Source: an uncultured Erysipelotrichaceae bacterium
GTDB taxonomy: Bacteria; Bacillota_I; Bacilli_A; Erysipelotrichales; Erysipelotrichaceae
Assembly (NCBI GenBank): GCA_900314905.1
Contig: OMXA01000013.1
Span: forward strand, 1 to 50,077
Length of the DNA stretch: 50,077 bases
Direction: 5' to 3'
A model generated the notes under the pieces. The model ran no database searches and had not been told where the DNA came from. It saw nothing but the letters and a program-made list of their open reading frames with translations. Position numbers and translations under genes: made by a program. Of this stretch, positions 1 through 8,323 are shown in pieces. How positions within the stretch are numbered: the stretch's first letter is position 1; every line of letters starts with the position of its first letter.

Positions 1-52
1 GAAAATAGCTGAGCGGACCTCAGTGAATCAAGCACGCTGCCGGGTTATTCAT

Positions 53-82
53 GGAAGAGCATCTGCTCTTCCTCTTTTTTTA
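53..82 (+). terminator. Rho-independent terminator of an upstream gene
   Basis: An 8-bp perfect stem (GGAAGAGC / GCTCTTCC, 53-60 with 65-72) with a 4-nt loop is followed by a T-rich run. It should end transcription of a gene lying left of the window. From here to 266 I see no gene. Confidence 0.8.
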
Positions 83-266
83 TGTTACTCTGGAGCAAGC
101 TTCTGCTTGTTTTCTTTATCCGCTGCAGAGATCTTTCCTTTTGTTTTCTGCTGAATGGATCCTCTTTTGTGTTTCTGATTTCATTCGTGCATGTTGTTTC
201 TGGCTGAAAGATCGATATCCATGGGGCAGATGAGGTATTTCTCAATGCATTGAGGGACAGAGCGTG

Positions 267-272
267 TATAAT
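267..272 (+). promoter_or_regulatory. Putative -10 box of the tsaE operon
   Basis: A perfect TATAAT lies 21 nt before the tsaE ATG. No good -35 is seen at 16-18 nt. Transcription would start near 279, leaving a leader of about 15 nt that still holds a GAGG ribosome site (283-286). Confidence 0.4.
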
Positions 273-293
273 TAATGCCTGCGAGGCACAGTT

Positions 294-746
294 ATGAAAG
301 AACTGAAAGTGATTACGAGAAGTGTTGATGAAACTCATGCGCTTGGGGAGAAACTCGGCCGTTATGCCAAGGCGGATATGGTCTTTCTGATGAAGGGAGA
401 TCTTGGAGCGGGCAAGACCTGCCTGACTCAGGGAATCGCGAAAGGACTGGGCATTTCCAGGACGGTAACAAGTCCTACCTTCACGATTCAGAAGCTGTAT
501 CATGGCAGGCTGGAACTGAACCATATTGATGCTTACCGGCTGGAAGGAATTCATCAGGACCTCGGGTTTGACGAATATCTGACGGATGGCGGGCTGACAG
601 TGATTGAATGGTCTCAGTTCGTGCCAGATCTTATTCCGGATCAGTTTCTTTCGATCTCGATCCGCCTGCTTGAGCAGAATGACCGGGAATTTACGCTGAC
701 AGCGAACGGGGCGGAATATGAAGAGCTCCTGGAGGAAATCAGATGA
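294..746 (+). CDS. tsaE: tRNA t6A biosynthesis ATPase TsaE
   Basis: TsaE is the small ATPase that works with TsaB and TsaD to make N6-threonylcarbamoyladenosine at position 37 of ANN-decoding tRNAs in the cytoplasm. The 150-residue protein has the usual family length. Its Walker A motif GDLGAGKT lies at about residues 35-42. The family strings SPTFTI, HIDAYRL and VIEWSQ follow in order. GAGG sits 7 nt before the ATG, which fixes the start. The 3' end overlaps tsaB by ATGA, so the two are translationally coupled. This is the first gene of a tsaE-tsaB-rimI-tsaD operon, an order common in Firmicutes. Confidence 0.95.
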   Translation: MKELKVITRSVDETHALGEKLGRYAKADMVFLMKGDLGAGKTCLTQGIAKGLGISRTVTSPTFTIQKLYHGRLELNHIDAYRLEGIHQDLGFDEYLTDGGLTVIEWSQFVPDLIPDQFLSISIRLLEQNDREFTLTANGAEYEELLEEIR

Positions 747-1348
747 TTACATTATGCATGGATACCAGTACCCAGTACCTGGTGATCGCGCTGATCAGAG
801 ATGATCAGATCCTGGCAAAATTCCAGGAGAAGTGCTGGAAGAAACAGTCGGAAGAACTGTTTCCGCGGCTGATGGAACTGATGAAGCAAGCCGGTCTTCA
901 GCCGGAAGACATCGGGCAGGTCGTGGTCAGCGAAGGACCGGGCAGCTATACTGGCGTTCGGATTGCGATGACGGTTGCCAAAGTCTTCTGTGCGATGAGA
1001 AATCTTCCGATTGCCGTTGTCGGCACATTGCAGCTGTTTGCAGGCATGGAGCCCAGAGCCCGTGTCGTGCTTGATGCCAGAGGGGGACGTGTCTATACAG
1101 GGGTGTATGAATATGGGGTTCTCTCTGACAAAGTTGAAGCTAAACCCTGTGAAGAAGTGAAAGCTGAGCTTGACGATTCCGAGGTTGTGATCGGGGATGG
1201 CAGCCTGGTCGGAAGAGAGGACAGGATTCCGGACCTTTCAGAGAATTTCCTGGCGCTGAAGGATCAGTGGAAGTATGCAGAGAATGTACATCTCGTGAAG
1301 CCGGAATACCTGAAGAGCAGTGAGAGCTACCTGCCTCATCATCAATGA
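743..1348 (+). CDS. tsaB: tRNA t6A biosynthesis protein TsaB
   Basis: TsaB is an inactive ASKHA-fold partner of TsaD in the threonylcarbamoyl transferase complex. The N-terminus has the actin-like start MITLCMDTST. The family signature SEGPGSYTGVRIAM lies near residues 63-76. At 201 residues it is shorter than many TsaB proteins (about 230), mostly in the variable C-terminal half. The start overlaps the tsaE stop (ATGA at 743-746), and its own stop overlaps the rimI start in the same way (1345-1348). The context leaves little doubt about the role. Confidence 0.93.
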   Translation: MITLCMDTSTQYLVIALIRDDQILAKFQEKCWKKQSEELFPRLMELMKQAGLQPEDIGQVVVSEGPGSYTGVRIAMTVAKVFCAMRNLPIAVVGTLQLFAGMEPRARVVLDARGGRVYTGVYEYGVLSDKVEAKPCEEVKAELDDSEVVIGDGSLVGREDRIPDLSENFLALKDQWKYAENVHLVKPEYLKSSESYLPHHQ

Positions 1349-1812
1349 TCCGGCTTGCGGAAGAGAAAGATATCGACCGGATTGCTGAGCTTGAGAATCT
1401 CCTGTTTGCGGATAGTCCGTGGCCGCGCAGGGAGTTCGTCCATGAACTATATGAGAATCCGTTTGCGGTTCTCCTTGCCGAGGAAGAAGATGGCAGGGTA
1501 GTCGGATATCTTGACTACTGGATTCTGTATGAGCAGGCTCAGATTGCGACCATCGGGGTTGACCCGGAATATCAGAACCGCGGGATTGCCGGTGCAATGC
1601 TGAGCTATGCAGAAAGAGACGCAGCTGATAAGGGATGCGAGACGTTTTCTCTTGAGGTTCGCGTGAGCAATGCGCCAGCGAAGCATCTCTATGAGAAACA
1701 TGGGTTTATTCAGGTGAATATAAGAAAAGGCTACTATGAGAATGGCGAGGATGCTTATCTGATGGTGAAGCCGATTGGAGGTCAGAAAGATGACGCTGAT
1801 ACTAGGAATTGA
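1345..1812 (+). CDS. rimI: Ribosomal-protein-alanine N-acetyltransferase RimI-like (GNAT)
   Basis: This 155-residue GNAT acetyltransferase has the acetyl-CoA binding loop QNRGIAGAM near residue 80 and the C-terminal RimI-type stretch VSNAPAKHLYEKHGF. RimI proteins acetylate the N-terminus of ribosomal protein S18, although Firmicutes homologues may act more widely. It sits between tsaB and tsaD, as in many Gram-positive genomes. The start overlaps the tsaB stop, and the 3' end overlaps tsaD by 23 nt, so the four genes form one transcript. Confidence 0.9.
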   Translation: MIRLAEEKDIDRIAELENLLFADSPWPRREFVHELYENPFAVLLAEEEDGRVVGYLDYWILYEQAQIATIGVDPEYQNRGIAGAMLSYAERDAADKGCETFSLEVRVSNAPAKHLYEKHGFIQVNIRKGYYENGEDAYLMVKPIGGQKDDADTRN

Positions 1813-2806
1813 AACAAGCTGTGATGAAACAGCGTGTGCTGTGGTCGGGGATGGAAAAGAGATCCTGTCGAATGTCGTTTCCAGCCAGATCAATGTGCAT
1901 ACATTATATGGCGGCGTAGTTCCAGAAGTCGCCAGCCGCATTCATGTGGAGAATATTTCTGCCGTGATCAGCGAAGCAGTGAAGCAGGCAGGGGTGACGA
2001 TGGATGACATCGATGCGATTGCTTATACGCAGGGGCCAGGTCTGATCGGTTCGCTCCATGTCGGGGTCCAGGCGGCCAAGACACTTGCCTGGGAGTTCCA
2101 TAAACCGCTGATTCCGATTCATCATATTACCGGCCATATCTTTGCCAATCAGTTTGTGACGGATCTGGAATTTCCGTTAATGGCACTGGTTGTTTCCGGC
2201 GGTCATACCCAGCTTGTCTGGATGGCAGATGACTGGGATTTCAAAGTCATCGGCACGACGATGGATGATGCCATCGGCGAAGCATATGACAAGGTTGCCC
2301 GGGTCTTAGGGCTTGGCTATCCAGGCGGACCGGTCATGGACAAGCTGGCAAAGCTCGGCAAGGCAGATCCGGATTATGTGCTGCCGACTCCGAAGACTGC
2401 AAAGCCGTATGACTTCTCGTTCTCCGGCCTCAAGACTGCAGTGCTGCAGCTGGATCAGCGCCTGAAGAAGCAGGGAAAGGAAATCAATCCGGCCGATATG
2501 GCATATGCATTCCAGGAGACTGCCCTGAATTCAATGACGGATAAGACCTGCGCGGCTGTAAAGGAATTCAAGCCGAAAATGCTGGTTCTGGCTGGAGGAG
2601 TTGCAGCAAATTCCCGTCTGCGCTCGATGATGACAGATAAGATGAAGGCTTATTCGGAGACGAAGCTGGTGATTCCGCCGCTGAAGTGCTGCACGGATAA
2701 TGCCGCGATGATCGGTGCGGTGGGCTATACTGCATATCTTCATAAAGCATTCGGGGGATTTGATGCCGCTGCTGATCCGGGTCTGATGATGCCAGGAGAG
2801 AATTGA
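1790..2806 (+). CDS. tsaD: tRNA N6-adenosine threonylcarbamoyltransferase TsaD
   Basis: TsaD moves the threonylcarbamoyl group from its adenylate to A37 of tRNA. The 338-residue protein starts at the ATG at 1790, with GGAGG 8 nt upstream. An earlier in-frame TTG at 1775 would lie before that ribosome site and is less likely. Family features seen are GIETSCDETA at the N-terminus, the metal-binding HHITGH, SGGHTQL, FSFSGLKTAV, LAGGVAANSRLR and CTDNAAMIG. The gene overlaps the end of rimI. No terminator is seen before rex. Confidence 0.96.
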   Translation: MTLILGIETSCDETACAVVGDGKEILSNVVSSQINVHTLYGGVVPEVASRIHVENISAVISEAVKQAGVTMDDIDAIAYTQGPGLIGSLHVGVQAAKTLAWEFHKPLIPIHHITGHIFANQFVTDLEFPLMALVVSGGHTQLVWMADDWDFKVIGTTMDDAIGEAYDKVARVLGLGYPGGPVMDKLAKLGKADPDYVLPTPKTAKPYDFSFSGLKTAVLQLDQRLKKQGKEINPADMAYAFQETALNSMTDKTCAAVKEFKPKMLVLAGGVAANSRLRSMMTDKMKAYSETKLVIPPLKCCTDNAAMIGAVGYTAYLHKAFGGFDAAADPGLMMPGEN

Positions 2807-2829
2807 TTATCTTGTTAGGATTATTCATA

Positions 2830-2858
2830 TTATCACATTCACTAGTTTATGATACACT
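2830..2858 (+). promoter_or_regulatory. Putative rex promoter
   Basis: TTATCA (2830-2835), a 17-nt spacer and TACACT (2853-2858) fit a weak promoter. An overlapping TATGAT at 2848-2853 is an alternative -10. I could not see a clear Rex-type operator (TTGTGA...TCACAA) here. Confidence 0.4.
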
Positions 2859-2875
2859 GTACGCAGGTGAGAAAT

Positions 2876-3499
2876 ATGGAAAACAATAAGCTAGTACCAA
2901 AGGCAACACTGCATCGCTATCCGGTATATCTGAAAGCTCTGCGACGTCTGAAGGCAGACGGAGTGGATCGCATCATGTCCCGGGAACTTGCCGATTATGT
3001 CGGTATCGAATCAACCACGATCCGCAGAGATTTCAGCTTTTTAGGCAATCTCGGGAAACAGGGCTTTGGCTATAAGGTGGATGACCTGATCCAGATCTTC
3101 AGTGACCAGCTGGGCATGAACTTCGATGAGAAGATCATCCTGGTCGGATGCGGGAACCTCGGAAAAGCGCTTCTGAATTACAACCACTGGAATCATGTGG
3201 TCGGCGAGATCGTATGTGCCTTTGATCTGAAGCCGGAAGATGTGAGGGGGGCTGGTGTCCCGGTTTACAATCTGAGTGAGATTGCTGAGAAGAAGCCGGA
3301 AGGATGCCGGATCGCAATTCTGACAATTTCCAGGGAAGTGCAGCCGACGGTCGATCTTCTCGTGAAGAATGGGATTACAGGTCTTGTGAGTTTCGTGAGT
3401 GATCATTTCACGGTGCCGGCGAATGTGCATGTGAAACAGATCGATGTGGTATCGTCGATTCAGGAGCTTGTCTTTGAGGCAAACTCCATGCAGAAATAA
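2876..3499 (+). CDS. rex: Redox-sensing transcriptional repressor Rex
   Basis: Rex represses fermentation and respiration genes and lets go of DNA when the NADH/NAD+ ratio rises. The 207-residue protein has an N-terminal winged helix with the recognition string STTIRRDFS near residue 55. A Rossmann nucleotide-binding loop, [10 protein letters not shown], follows near residue 89. The chosen ATG (2876) has AGGTGAG just upstream. An in-frame ATG at 2849 falls inside the likely -10 region and is rejected. asnS follows after 29 nt and may be co-transcribed. Confidence 0.94.
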   Translation: MENNKLVPKATLHRYPVYLKALRRLKADGVDRIMSRELADYVGIESTTIRRDFSFLGNLGKQGFGYKVDDLIQIFSDQLGMNFDEKIILVGCGNLGKALLNYNHWNHVVGEIVCAFDLKPEDVRGAGVPVYNLSEIAEKKPEGCRIAILTISREVQPTVDLLVKNGITGLVSFVSDHFTVPANVHVKQIDVVSSIQELVFEANSMQK

Positions 3500-3528
3500 A
3501 CAGCAACAAGGAGAGATCGGAGAATACT

Positions 3529-4917
3529 ATGCTGAGTGAAATGACGGTCAGGGAATTATATGAACTGACAAATGAAGGGTCCCAGCTGGAGAAGGACCAG
3601 GTTGAATATGTGTTCCTCCAGGGCTGGGTCCGGACGAACCGTTCTGGCAAGAATGTCGGATTTCTGGCGCTGAATGATGGTTCGTATTTCAAGAATGCCC
3701 AGATCGTCTATGAGGAGTCGCTGGCAAATTTTGCGGAGGTCGGGAAATATCTGACCGGCACTGCTGTTTCAGTTACCGGAAAATATGTAGCAACTCCGGA
3801 TAACAAGCAGCCGTTTGAGATCCAGGCAACTGAGATTGAACTGGAAGGAGTATGCGATAAGACCTATCCGCTTCAGAAGAAGCGTCATTCGTTTGAGTAT
3901 CTCCGCGAGATCGGTCATCTGCGGCCGCGCACCAATACGTTCAGTGCAGTATTCCGGGTCCGCTCGGTGCTGGCAATGGCAATTCATGAGTTCTTCCAGG
4001 ATCAGGGATTTGTCTATGTCAATACCCCGGAAATCACCGGCAATGATGCTGAGGGAGCTGGTGAGACGTTTACGGTGACCACGCGAAGCGATGGCAAGTA
4101 TGACGAAGATTTCTTCGGCAAGCATGCAAGTCTCACCGTTTCCGGTCAGCTGCAGGCAGAAGCCTTTGCGCTTGCGTTCCGGGATGTCTATACCTTCGGC
4201 CCGACGTTCCGTGCTGAGAATTCGAACACCACGAATCATCTTGCGGAATTCTGGATGATCGAGCCGGAGATGGCCTTTGCGGATCTGGAAGATGATATGG
4301 ACTGCATCGAGGACATGGTGAAGTTCTGCATCCAGTATGTGGAAGACAACTGTCCGGAAGAGATGAAGTTCTTCAATGAGTTCATTGAAAAAGGCCTGGT
4401 TGAGCGGCTGGACCATGTAAAGAACAGTGAGTTCCGCAGAATGCCATATACCGAGGCAATCGAGATCCTGAAGCAGGCAGATCCGGATCAGTTTGAGAAT
4501 AAGGATATTCACTGGGGCATGGATCTCATGACTGAGCATGAGCGGTACATCACCGATAAGGTTGTGCAGGGCCCGGTCTTCCTGACGGATTATCCGAAAG
4601 ATATCAAGGCATTCTACATGCGCCAGAACGAGGATGGCAAGACGGTTGCGGCATGTGATCTTCTGGTGCCAGGCGTCGGCGAGCTGGTCGGCGGCAGCCA
4701 GAGAGAAGAGAGACTCGACGTGCTGGAGAACCGCATGAAGGAGCTTGGCATGAAGATGGATGGGTACCAGTGGTATCTGGATCTTCGCCGTTATGGCGGC
4801 TGCAAGCATGCCGGATTCGGTCTTGGCTTTGAGCGCTTTGTCATGTATGTGACGGGGATGGAGAACATCCGCGACGTGATTCCGTTTGCACGGACGCCGC
4901 GCAATCTGATGTTCTGA
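3529..4917 (+). CDS. asnS: Asparaginyl-tRNA synthetase
   Basis: This class IIb synthetase charges tRNA-Asn. Its 462 residues match the family. The N-terminal OB-fold anticodon domain covers about residues 18-115. The catalytic domain shows [21 protein letters not shown] (split here as motif 2), IEPEMAF and the C-terminal motif 3 region [12 protein letters not shown]. The AENSNT and EMAF strings point to AsnRS rather than AspRS. AAGGAGAG precedes the ATG. The neighbour order rex-asnS-licD-like is not a known functional unit. Confidence 0.96.
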   Translation: MLSEMTVRELYELTNEGSQLEKDQVEYVFLQGWVRTNRSGKNVGFLALNDGSYFKNAQIVYEESLANFAEVGKYLTGTAVSVTGKYVATPDNKQPFEIQATEIELEGVCDKTYPLQKKRHSFEYLREIGHLRPRTNTFSAVFRVRSVLAMAIHEFFQDQGFVYVNTPEITGNDAEGAGETFTVTTRSDGKYDEDFFGKHASLTVSGQLQAEAFALAFRDVYTFGPTFRAENSNTTNHLAEFWMIEPEMAFADLEDDMDCIEDMVKFCIQYVEDNCPEEMKFFNEFIEKGLVERLDHVKNSEFRRMPYTEAIEILKQADPDQFENKDIHWGMDLMTEHERYITDKVVQGPVFLTDYPKDIKAFYMRQNEDGKTVAACDLLVPGVGELVGGSQREERLDVLENRMKELGMKMDGYQWYLDLRRYGGCKHAGFGLGFERFVMYVTGMENIRDVIPFARTPRNLMF

Positions 4918-4942
4918 GACAGCAGGAGAAGATTCTGAGAAA

Positions 4943-5773
4943 ATGGAAGAATATGTACTGAAGCAGAACCCGGATGGAACGAAAATCACAGTCCATGATG
5001 TCCAGATGGTTCTTCTGGAGATGATGAAGGATATCGATGAGCTCTGCCGCAGGAACGATATTCCCTATTTTCTTTCGGGCGGCAGTGCGCTGGGCGCGGT
5101 TCGCCATAAAGGGTTCATTCCGTGGGATGATGATGCGGATATTTTCATGATGCGCAGTGACTTCATGCGGTTCATTGAGGTCATGAAGGAGCAGTGTCCT
5201 GAGCAGTATGTCTTTCAGTGCTGGTATACGGACAAGCGGTTCAATGTGCTGATTCCGGGCATGAAGATCCGCAAGAAGGGAACCTACCTGAAGGAAGTGA
5301 ATTCCCTGCTCTCCAACCGATGCACCGGATATGATGGCTGCGATGGCATATTCCTGGATGTATTTGTATGGGATTATGCTACTTTGGATAAATGGAAGGA
5401 TCTTCCGCCGCGGCTGGCCAATGAGGTGCTCATGGTTCCGGAGATCATTGCGGACAATGTCTTTCATATCAATCCCAAGGGGATCAAATCCCTGATCATG
5501 CATAATGCAATTTCATACAGCGAGCGATGCGAGAGAGAACACAGCCCCTATATTGGCTTTGATCTGACCTGGGTCTGGAAGAGTCCTTTCCATCCGTTCA
5601 TCTTCCGCTATGATGATATTTTCCCGGCTCAGTATGTCCCGTTTGAGGATACGAGCCTGCCGATTGCGCATCATCCGGAAGCCTATCTGAATACGGCAAT
5701 CGCTCCGAGCTGGAGACAGCTTCCTCCGGAAAACAAGCGGTTTGCCAAGCATATCGTGGATATCAGATTGTAA
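4943..5773 (+). CDS. LicD family phosphotransferase-like protein
   Basis: The protein belongs to the LicD/nucleotidyltransferase-fold family, whose known members add phosphocholine or similar groups to teichoic acids or glycans. The 276-residue sequence holds the LicD signature GGSALGAVRHKGFIPWDDD at about residues 49-67. The DDD run supplies the expected metal ligands. There is no signal peptide, so it should act in the cytoplasm. CAGGAGAAG lies before the ATG. No choline-uptake or teichoic-acid genes are nearby, so the actual acceptor is unknown. Confidence 0.85.
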   Translation: MEEYVLKQNPDGTKITVHDVQMVLLEMMKDIDELCRRNDIPYFLSGGSALGAVRHKGFIPWDDDADIFMMRSDFMRFIEVMKEQCPEQYVFQCWYTDKRFNVLIPGMKIRKKGTYLKEVNSLLSNRCTGYDGCDGIFLDVFVWDYATLDKWKDLPPRLANEVLMVPEIIADNVFHINPKGIKSLIMHNAISYSERCEREHSPYIGFDLTWVWKSPFHPFIFRYDDIFPAQYVPFEDTSLPIAHHPEAYLNTAIAPSWRQLPPENKRFAKHIVDIRL

Positions 5774-5783
5774 GGAGAATCAG

Positions 5784-7652
5784 GTGCTTTATCAGGTAAG
5801 TCATGCCAGCAAGTCGTTCGGTGCTGATCCGGTATTTGAAGACGTGCAGTTTGAAATCAGAGGAACAGAGAAGGTGACAATCGTCGGCCGCAATGGCTGC
5901 GGAAAGACGACTTTCCTTCGCTGCATGTGCGGAGAGATGGATTTTGATTCCGGGACGGTTTCCAGAATGAACGGAGTCACGATCGGATATCTTGCTCAGA
6001 AGCCGCTGTCAGATGATCATCTGACGGTTGAGCAGGAACTGCGTGCAGTTTTTGAGCCTGTTCTTGCCATGGAACATGAGATGCATGTCCTGGAAGAACA
6101 GATGAAGACAGATCCTTCCGAGAAACTCCTTTCCCGGTATGCGGAACTGCAGGAAAAATTCGAAGCGGTGAATGGCTACAGCTGGGAATCTGAGATGATG
6201 ACGGTCTTCACGAAGTTCGGTTTTCTGCCGCAGGATATCTCACGCAGAATCGGCGAATTCTCCGGCGGGCAGAAGACACGGATTGCGTTTGTGAAGCTGC
6301 TTCTTTCGAAACCGGATATCCTGCTGCTGGATGAGCCTACCAACCATCTGGACATGGAGACGATCGAGTGGCTGGAAGGATATGTGAAGAATTATCCGAA
6401 GGCAGTTGTCATGGTATCTCATGACCGGATGTTCCTGGATCATACCGCGGATGTGGTTTATGACATGGAATATGGCAGGATGACCCGCTATGCTGGCAAC
6501 TATTCTTCGTTTGTCATTCAGAAGCGGAATAATCTCGAGCGTCAGGAACAGGCCTATGTACGTCAGCAGAAAGATATTCAGCGGCTCGAAGAGCTGATTG
6601 AGAAGTTCCGCTATAAAAAGAACAAAGGAGCATTTGCGCAGTCGAAGATCAAGTATCTTGACCGGATGGAAAAGCTGGAACCGGTCCAGAAAGCAGATCT
6701 GAAGACGTTTCATGCACACTTCACGCCTCGCATCAAAGGCGGCGAGAAGGTGCTTGAGACAGATCATCTGAAGATCGGCTATGATCATCCGCTTGCGGAA
6801 GTATCCATGTCGATGCGCAGAGGCGATCGGATTGCGGTCATCGGTCCGAATGGATGCGGAAAGTCGACGTTCGTGAAGACCCTGATGGAGCTGATTCCCT
6901 CTCTTGGCGGTTCTTTTCTCTGGGGTCATCAGATTGAAAAGGGATATTTTGATCAGCAGCTTGCCCAGTTTTCTTCCGGCAAGACAGTACTGGAGGAGCT
7001 ATGGGATGAGAATCCGGATCTCGATCGCACGCAGGTCAGATCCGTGCTCGGGCAGTTTCTGTTCAGTGCAGACGAGGTCTTCAAGACCGTAGATGTTCTG
7101 TCGGGCGGTGAGAAGGTCCGGCTGAGTTTTGCAAAGCTTCTGCTTCAGCACTCCAATGTGCTGATTCTCGATGAGCCTACCAACCATCTTGATATTCCTG
7201 GCAAGGAGGCGCTGGAAGAATCCCTGAAGGGATTTACCGGAACGATTCTGTTTGTAAGCCATGACCGTTATTTCATTGAACAGCTGGCTACCGGATTGCT
7301 GATCATGGAGAATGGCGGGGCAGAGTATCTGCCGATGACCTATGATGAATACGTTGCAGAAAAAAACGGAACCTCTGCTATGGAGCAGAAGAAGCAGGAA
7401 GAGCCGGCACCGGTGATTGCACAGAAGCCTGCCGAAAAGAAACTCAGTCCCGAAGGAAAGAAACGGGAAATTGCCAGACTGGAAAAGCAGATCACCGAGA
7501 AAGAACAGGATCTTGAAGCACATCGTGCGCTTCGCTTTGAACCAGAGTATTATCAGGATTATCAGAAGATGAATGAGCTCGATGAGAAAATCGATGAGAT
7601 TCATAATGAACTTGCTCATCTCTATGAGAAATGGGAAGAGATGAATTCGTGA
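5784..7652 (+). CDS. ABC-F family ATPase
   Basis: This is a soluble protein with two ATPase domains and no membrane segments, typical of ABC-F factors that act on the ribosome. Domain 1 has GRNGCGKTT, FSGGQKTR and LLLDEPTNHLD. Domain 2 has GPNGCGKST, LSGGEKVR and LILDEPTNHLD. A basic linker of about 80 residues separates the domains. The C-terminus (about residues 540-622) is a charged predicted coiled coil. I chose the GTG at 5784 because AAGGAG lies 6 nt upstream, although the frame is open further left into the licD-like gene. Members range from translation factors to antibiotic-resistance proteins. Nothing here shows resistance. Confidence 0.9.
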   Translation: MLYQVSHASKSFGADPVFEDVQFEIRGTEKVTIVGRNGCGKTTFLRCMCGEMDFDSGTVSRMNGVTIGYLAQKPLSDDHLTVEQELRAVFEPVLAMEHEMHVLEEQMKTDPSEKLLSRYAELQEKFEAVNGYSWESEMMTVFTKFGFLPQDISRRIGEFSGGQKTRIAFVKLLLSKPDILLLDEPTNHLDMETIEWLEGYVKNYPKAVVMVSHDRMFLDHTADVVYDMEYGRMTRYAGNYSSFVIQKRNNLERQEQAYVRQQKDIQRLEELIEKFRYKKNKGAFAQSKIKYLDRMEKLEPVQKADLKTFHAHFTPRIKGGEKVLETDHLKIGYDHPLAEVSMSMRRGDRIAVIGPNGCGKSTFVKTLMELIPSLGGSFLWGHQIEKGYFDQQLAQFSSGKTVLEELWDENPDLDRTQVRSVLGQFLFSADEVFKTVDVLSGGEKVRLSFAKLLLQHSNVLILDEPTNHLDIPGKEALEESLKGFTGTILFVSHDRYFIEQLATGLLIMENGGAEYLPMTYDEYVAEKNGTSAMEQKKQEEPAPVIAQKPAEKKLSPEGKKREIARLEKQITEKEQDLEAHRALRFEPEYYQDYQKMNELDEKIDEIHNELAHLYEKWEEMNS

Positions 7653-7676
7653 TCATCTCCAGAGGATCAGGGAAAG

Positions 7677-7829
7677 ATGGAATGCTGGAAATGCCATAAG
7701 CCGATTCCGGATCGGGCTGAGAAGTGCCCGTACTGCGGAGCGATCACTCATAATAAAGTGGATGCGGTTCTGAGTAAAGCAAGGGACGCGATCAATCCTA
7801 AGAAACTGTTAAAAAAACTTGGAAAGTGA
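7677..7829 (+). CDS. 50-residue zinc-ribbon protein
   Basis: This short gene lies 24 nt after the ABC-F gene and before its terminator. It encodes MECWKCHKPI near the N-terminus and CPYCG near residue 18, a classic CxxC...CxxC zinc ribbon. The rest is a basic tail ending KKLLKKLGK. An AGGG ribosome site is close to the ATG. It is probably co-transcribed with the ABC-F gene. Its function is unknown, but the basic tail would suit binding to RNA or membranes. Confidence 0.75.
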   Translation: MECWKCHKPIPDRAEKCPYCGAITHNKVDAVLSKARDAINPKKLLKKLGK

Positions 7830-7860
7830 GTCATCACGCTATCTATCCGTATCTCAGACG

Positions 7861-7888
7861 ACTCGCAGGTTCATTCCTGCGGGTTTTT
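7861..7888 (+). terminator. Terminator after the ABC-F/zinc-ribbon operon
   Basis: A 9-bp stem (7861-7869 with 7876-7884, one G-U pair) with a 6-nt loop runs straight into TTTTT. Confidence 0.85.
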
Positions 7889-8076
7889 CAAGTGCATTGC
7901 GTATGCACGGCGATCTGCAGGCATGACAGGCATTTTCAGCCGTATGATGATCCATATGCCGGAAGGGCTGATTCCAGGAAATATCATGATTCCTGGTGCA
8001 GCAGAGATGCTGAAGTCAATCCGGGCTGTATCCCTGTGACAGTGCAGTCCGCAAGATGATAGGATTCCGCATTCAG
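7889..8076 (+). other. Gap between two terminators, content unclear
   Basis: About 190 nt lie between the ABC-F terminator and the tRNA terminator. One plus-strand frame stays open to the TGA at 8037-8039 and could read from the ATG at 7923 (38 residues, including MPEGLIPGN), but there is no good ribosome site. I see no convincing promoter or RNA fold. It may be a gene remnant. Confidence 0.3.
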
Positions 8077-8114
8077 AAAACACCGTTCAGAATGAGAACT
8101 CTGAACGGTGTTTT
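8077..8114 (-). terminator. Terminator of tRNA-Ser
   Basis: A perfect 14-bp stem (8077-8090 with 8101-8114) with a 10-nt loop lies just past the tRNA 3' end. Both arms end in AAAA/TTTT, so it could work in both directions. Confidence 0.8.
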
Positions 8115-8119
8115 CGTTA

Positions 8120-8208
8120 TGGCGGAGAAGGAGGGGTTCGAACCCTCGCACGCTTGCACGTCTGCTGGTTTTCGAAACCAGTCCCTTCAGCCACTTGGGT
8201 ACTTCTCC
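8120..8208 (-). tRNA. tRNA-Ser (anticodon CGA)
   Basis: Read on the minus strand, the acceptor arms GGAGAAG and CTTCTCC pair and are followed by discriminator G and an encoded CCA. The anticodon stem CTGGT/ACCAG encloses the loop TTCGAAA, giving anticodon CGA for UCG codons. A long variable arm and a GGTTCGAACC T-arm follow, as expected for a class II serine tRNA of 89 nt. Confidence 0.93.
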
Positions 8209-8220
8209 GTGTGCTTGTTG

Positions 8221-8229
8221 ATTATATCA
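8221..8229 (-). promoter_or_regulatory. Extended -10 promoter of tRNA-Ser
   Basis: On the minus strand TGATATAAT gives a TGn extended -10 with a perfect TATAAT ending 12 nt before the tRNA 5' end. No clear -35 is seen. Confidence 0.65.
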
Positions 8230-8295
8230 TAGCTGGAGGAATGGAGGTACATGTTTTCGTTGCAGATCGGCAGGCAGAAAGAAAGAGAGATTATG

Positions 8296-8304
8296 TGCTA
8301 TGAT
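8296..8304 (+). promoter_or_regulatory. Extended -10 promoter of tldD/tldE
   Basis: TGCTATGAT is an extended -10. It predicts a start of transcription near 8311, just before the GAAAGGA ribosome site. This supports the ATG at 8324 over the ATG at 8300. Confidence 0.5.
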
Positions 8305-8323
8305 CACTCCGAAAGGATTGATT

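Noticed and set aside
2820-2876. Possible Rex operator in front of rex
   Set aside because: No TTGTGA-N6-TCACAA-like inverted repeat could be found.
7826-8059. Open frame after the zinc-ribbon gene
   Set aside because: It reads through the terminator, is rich in Cys/His/Arg in a way typical of an off-frame reading, and has no ribosome site.
7889-8076. Possible cobalamin riboswitch on the minus strand
   Set aside because: A few bases resemble the family but the conserved core and pairing are absent.
8300-8323. Earlier ATG of tldD
   Set aside because: It overlaps the extended -10 box and has no ribosome site; ATG 8324 has GAAAGGA.
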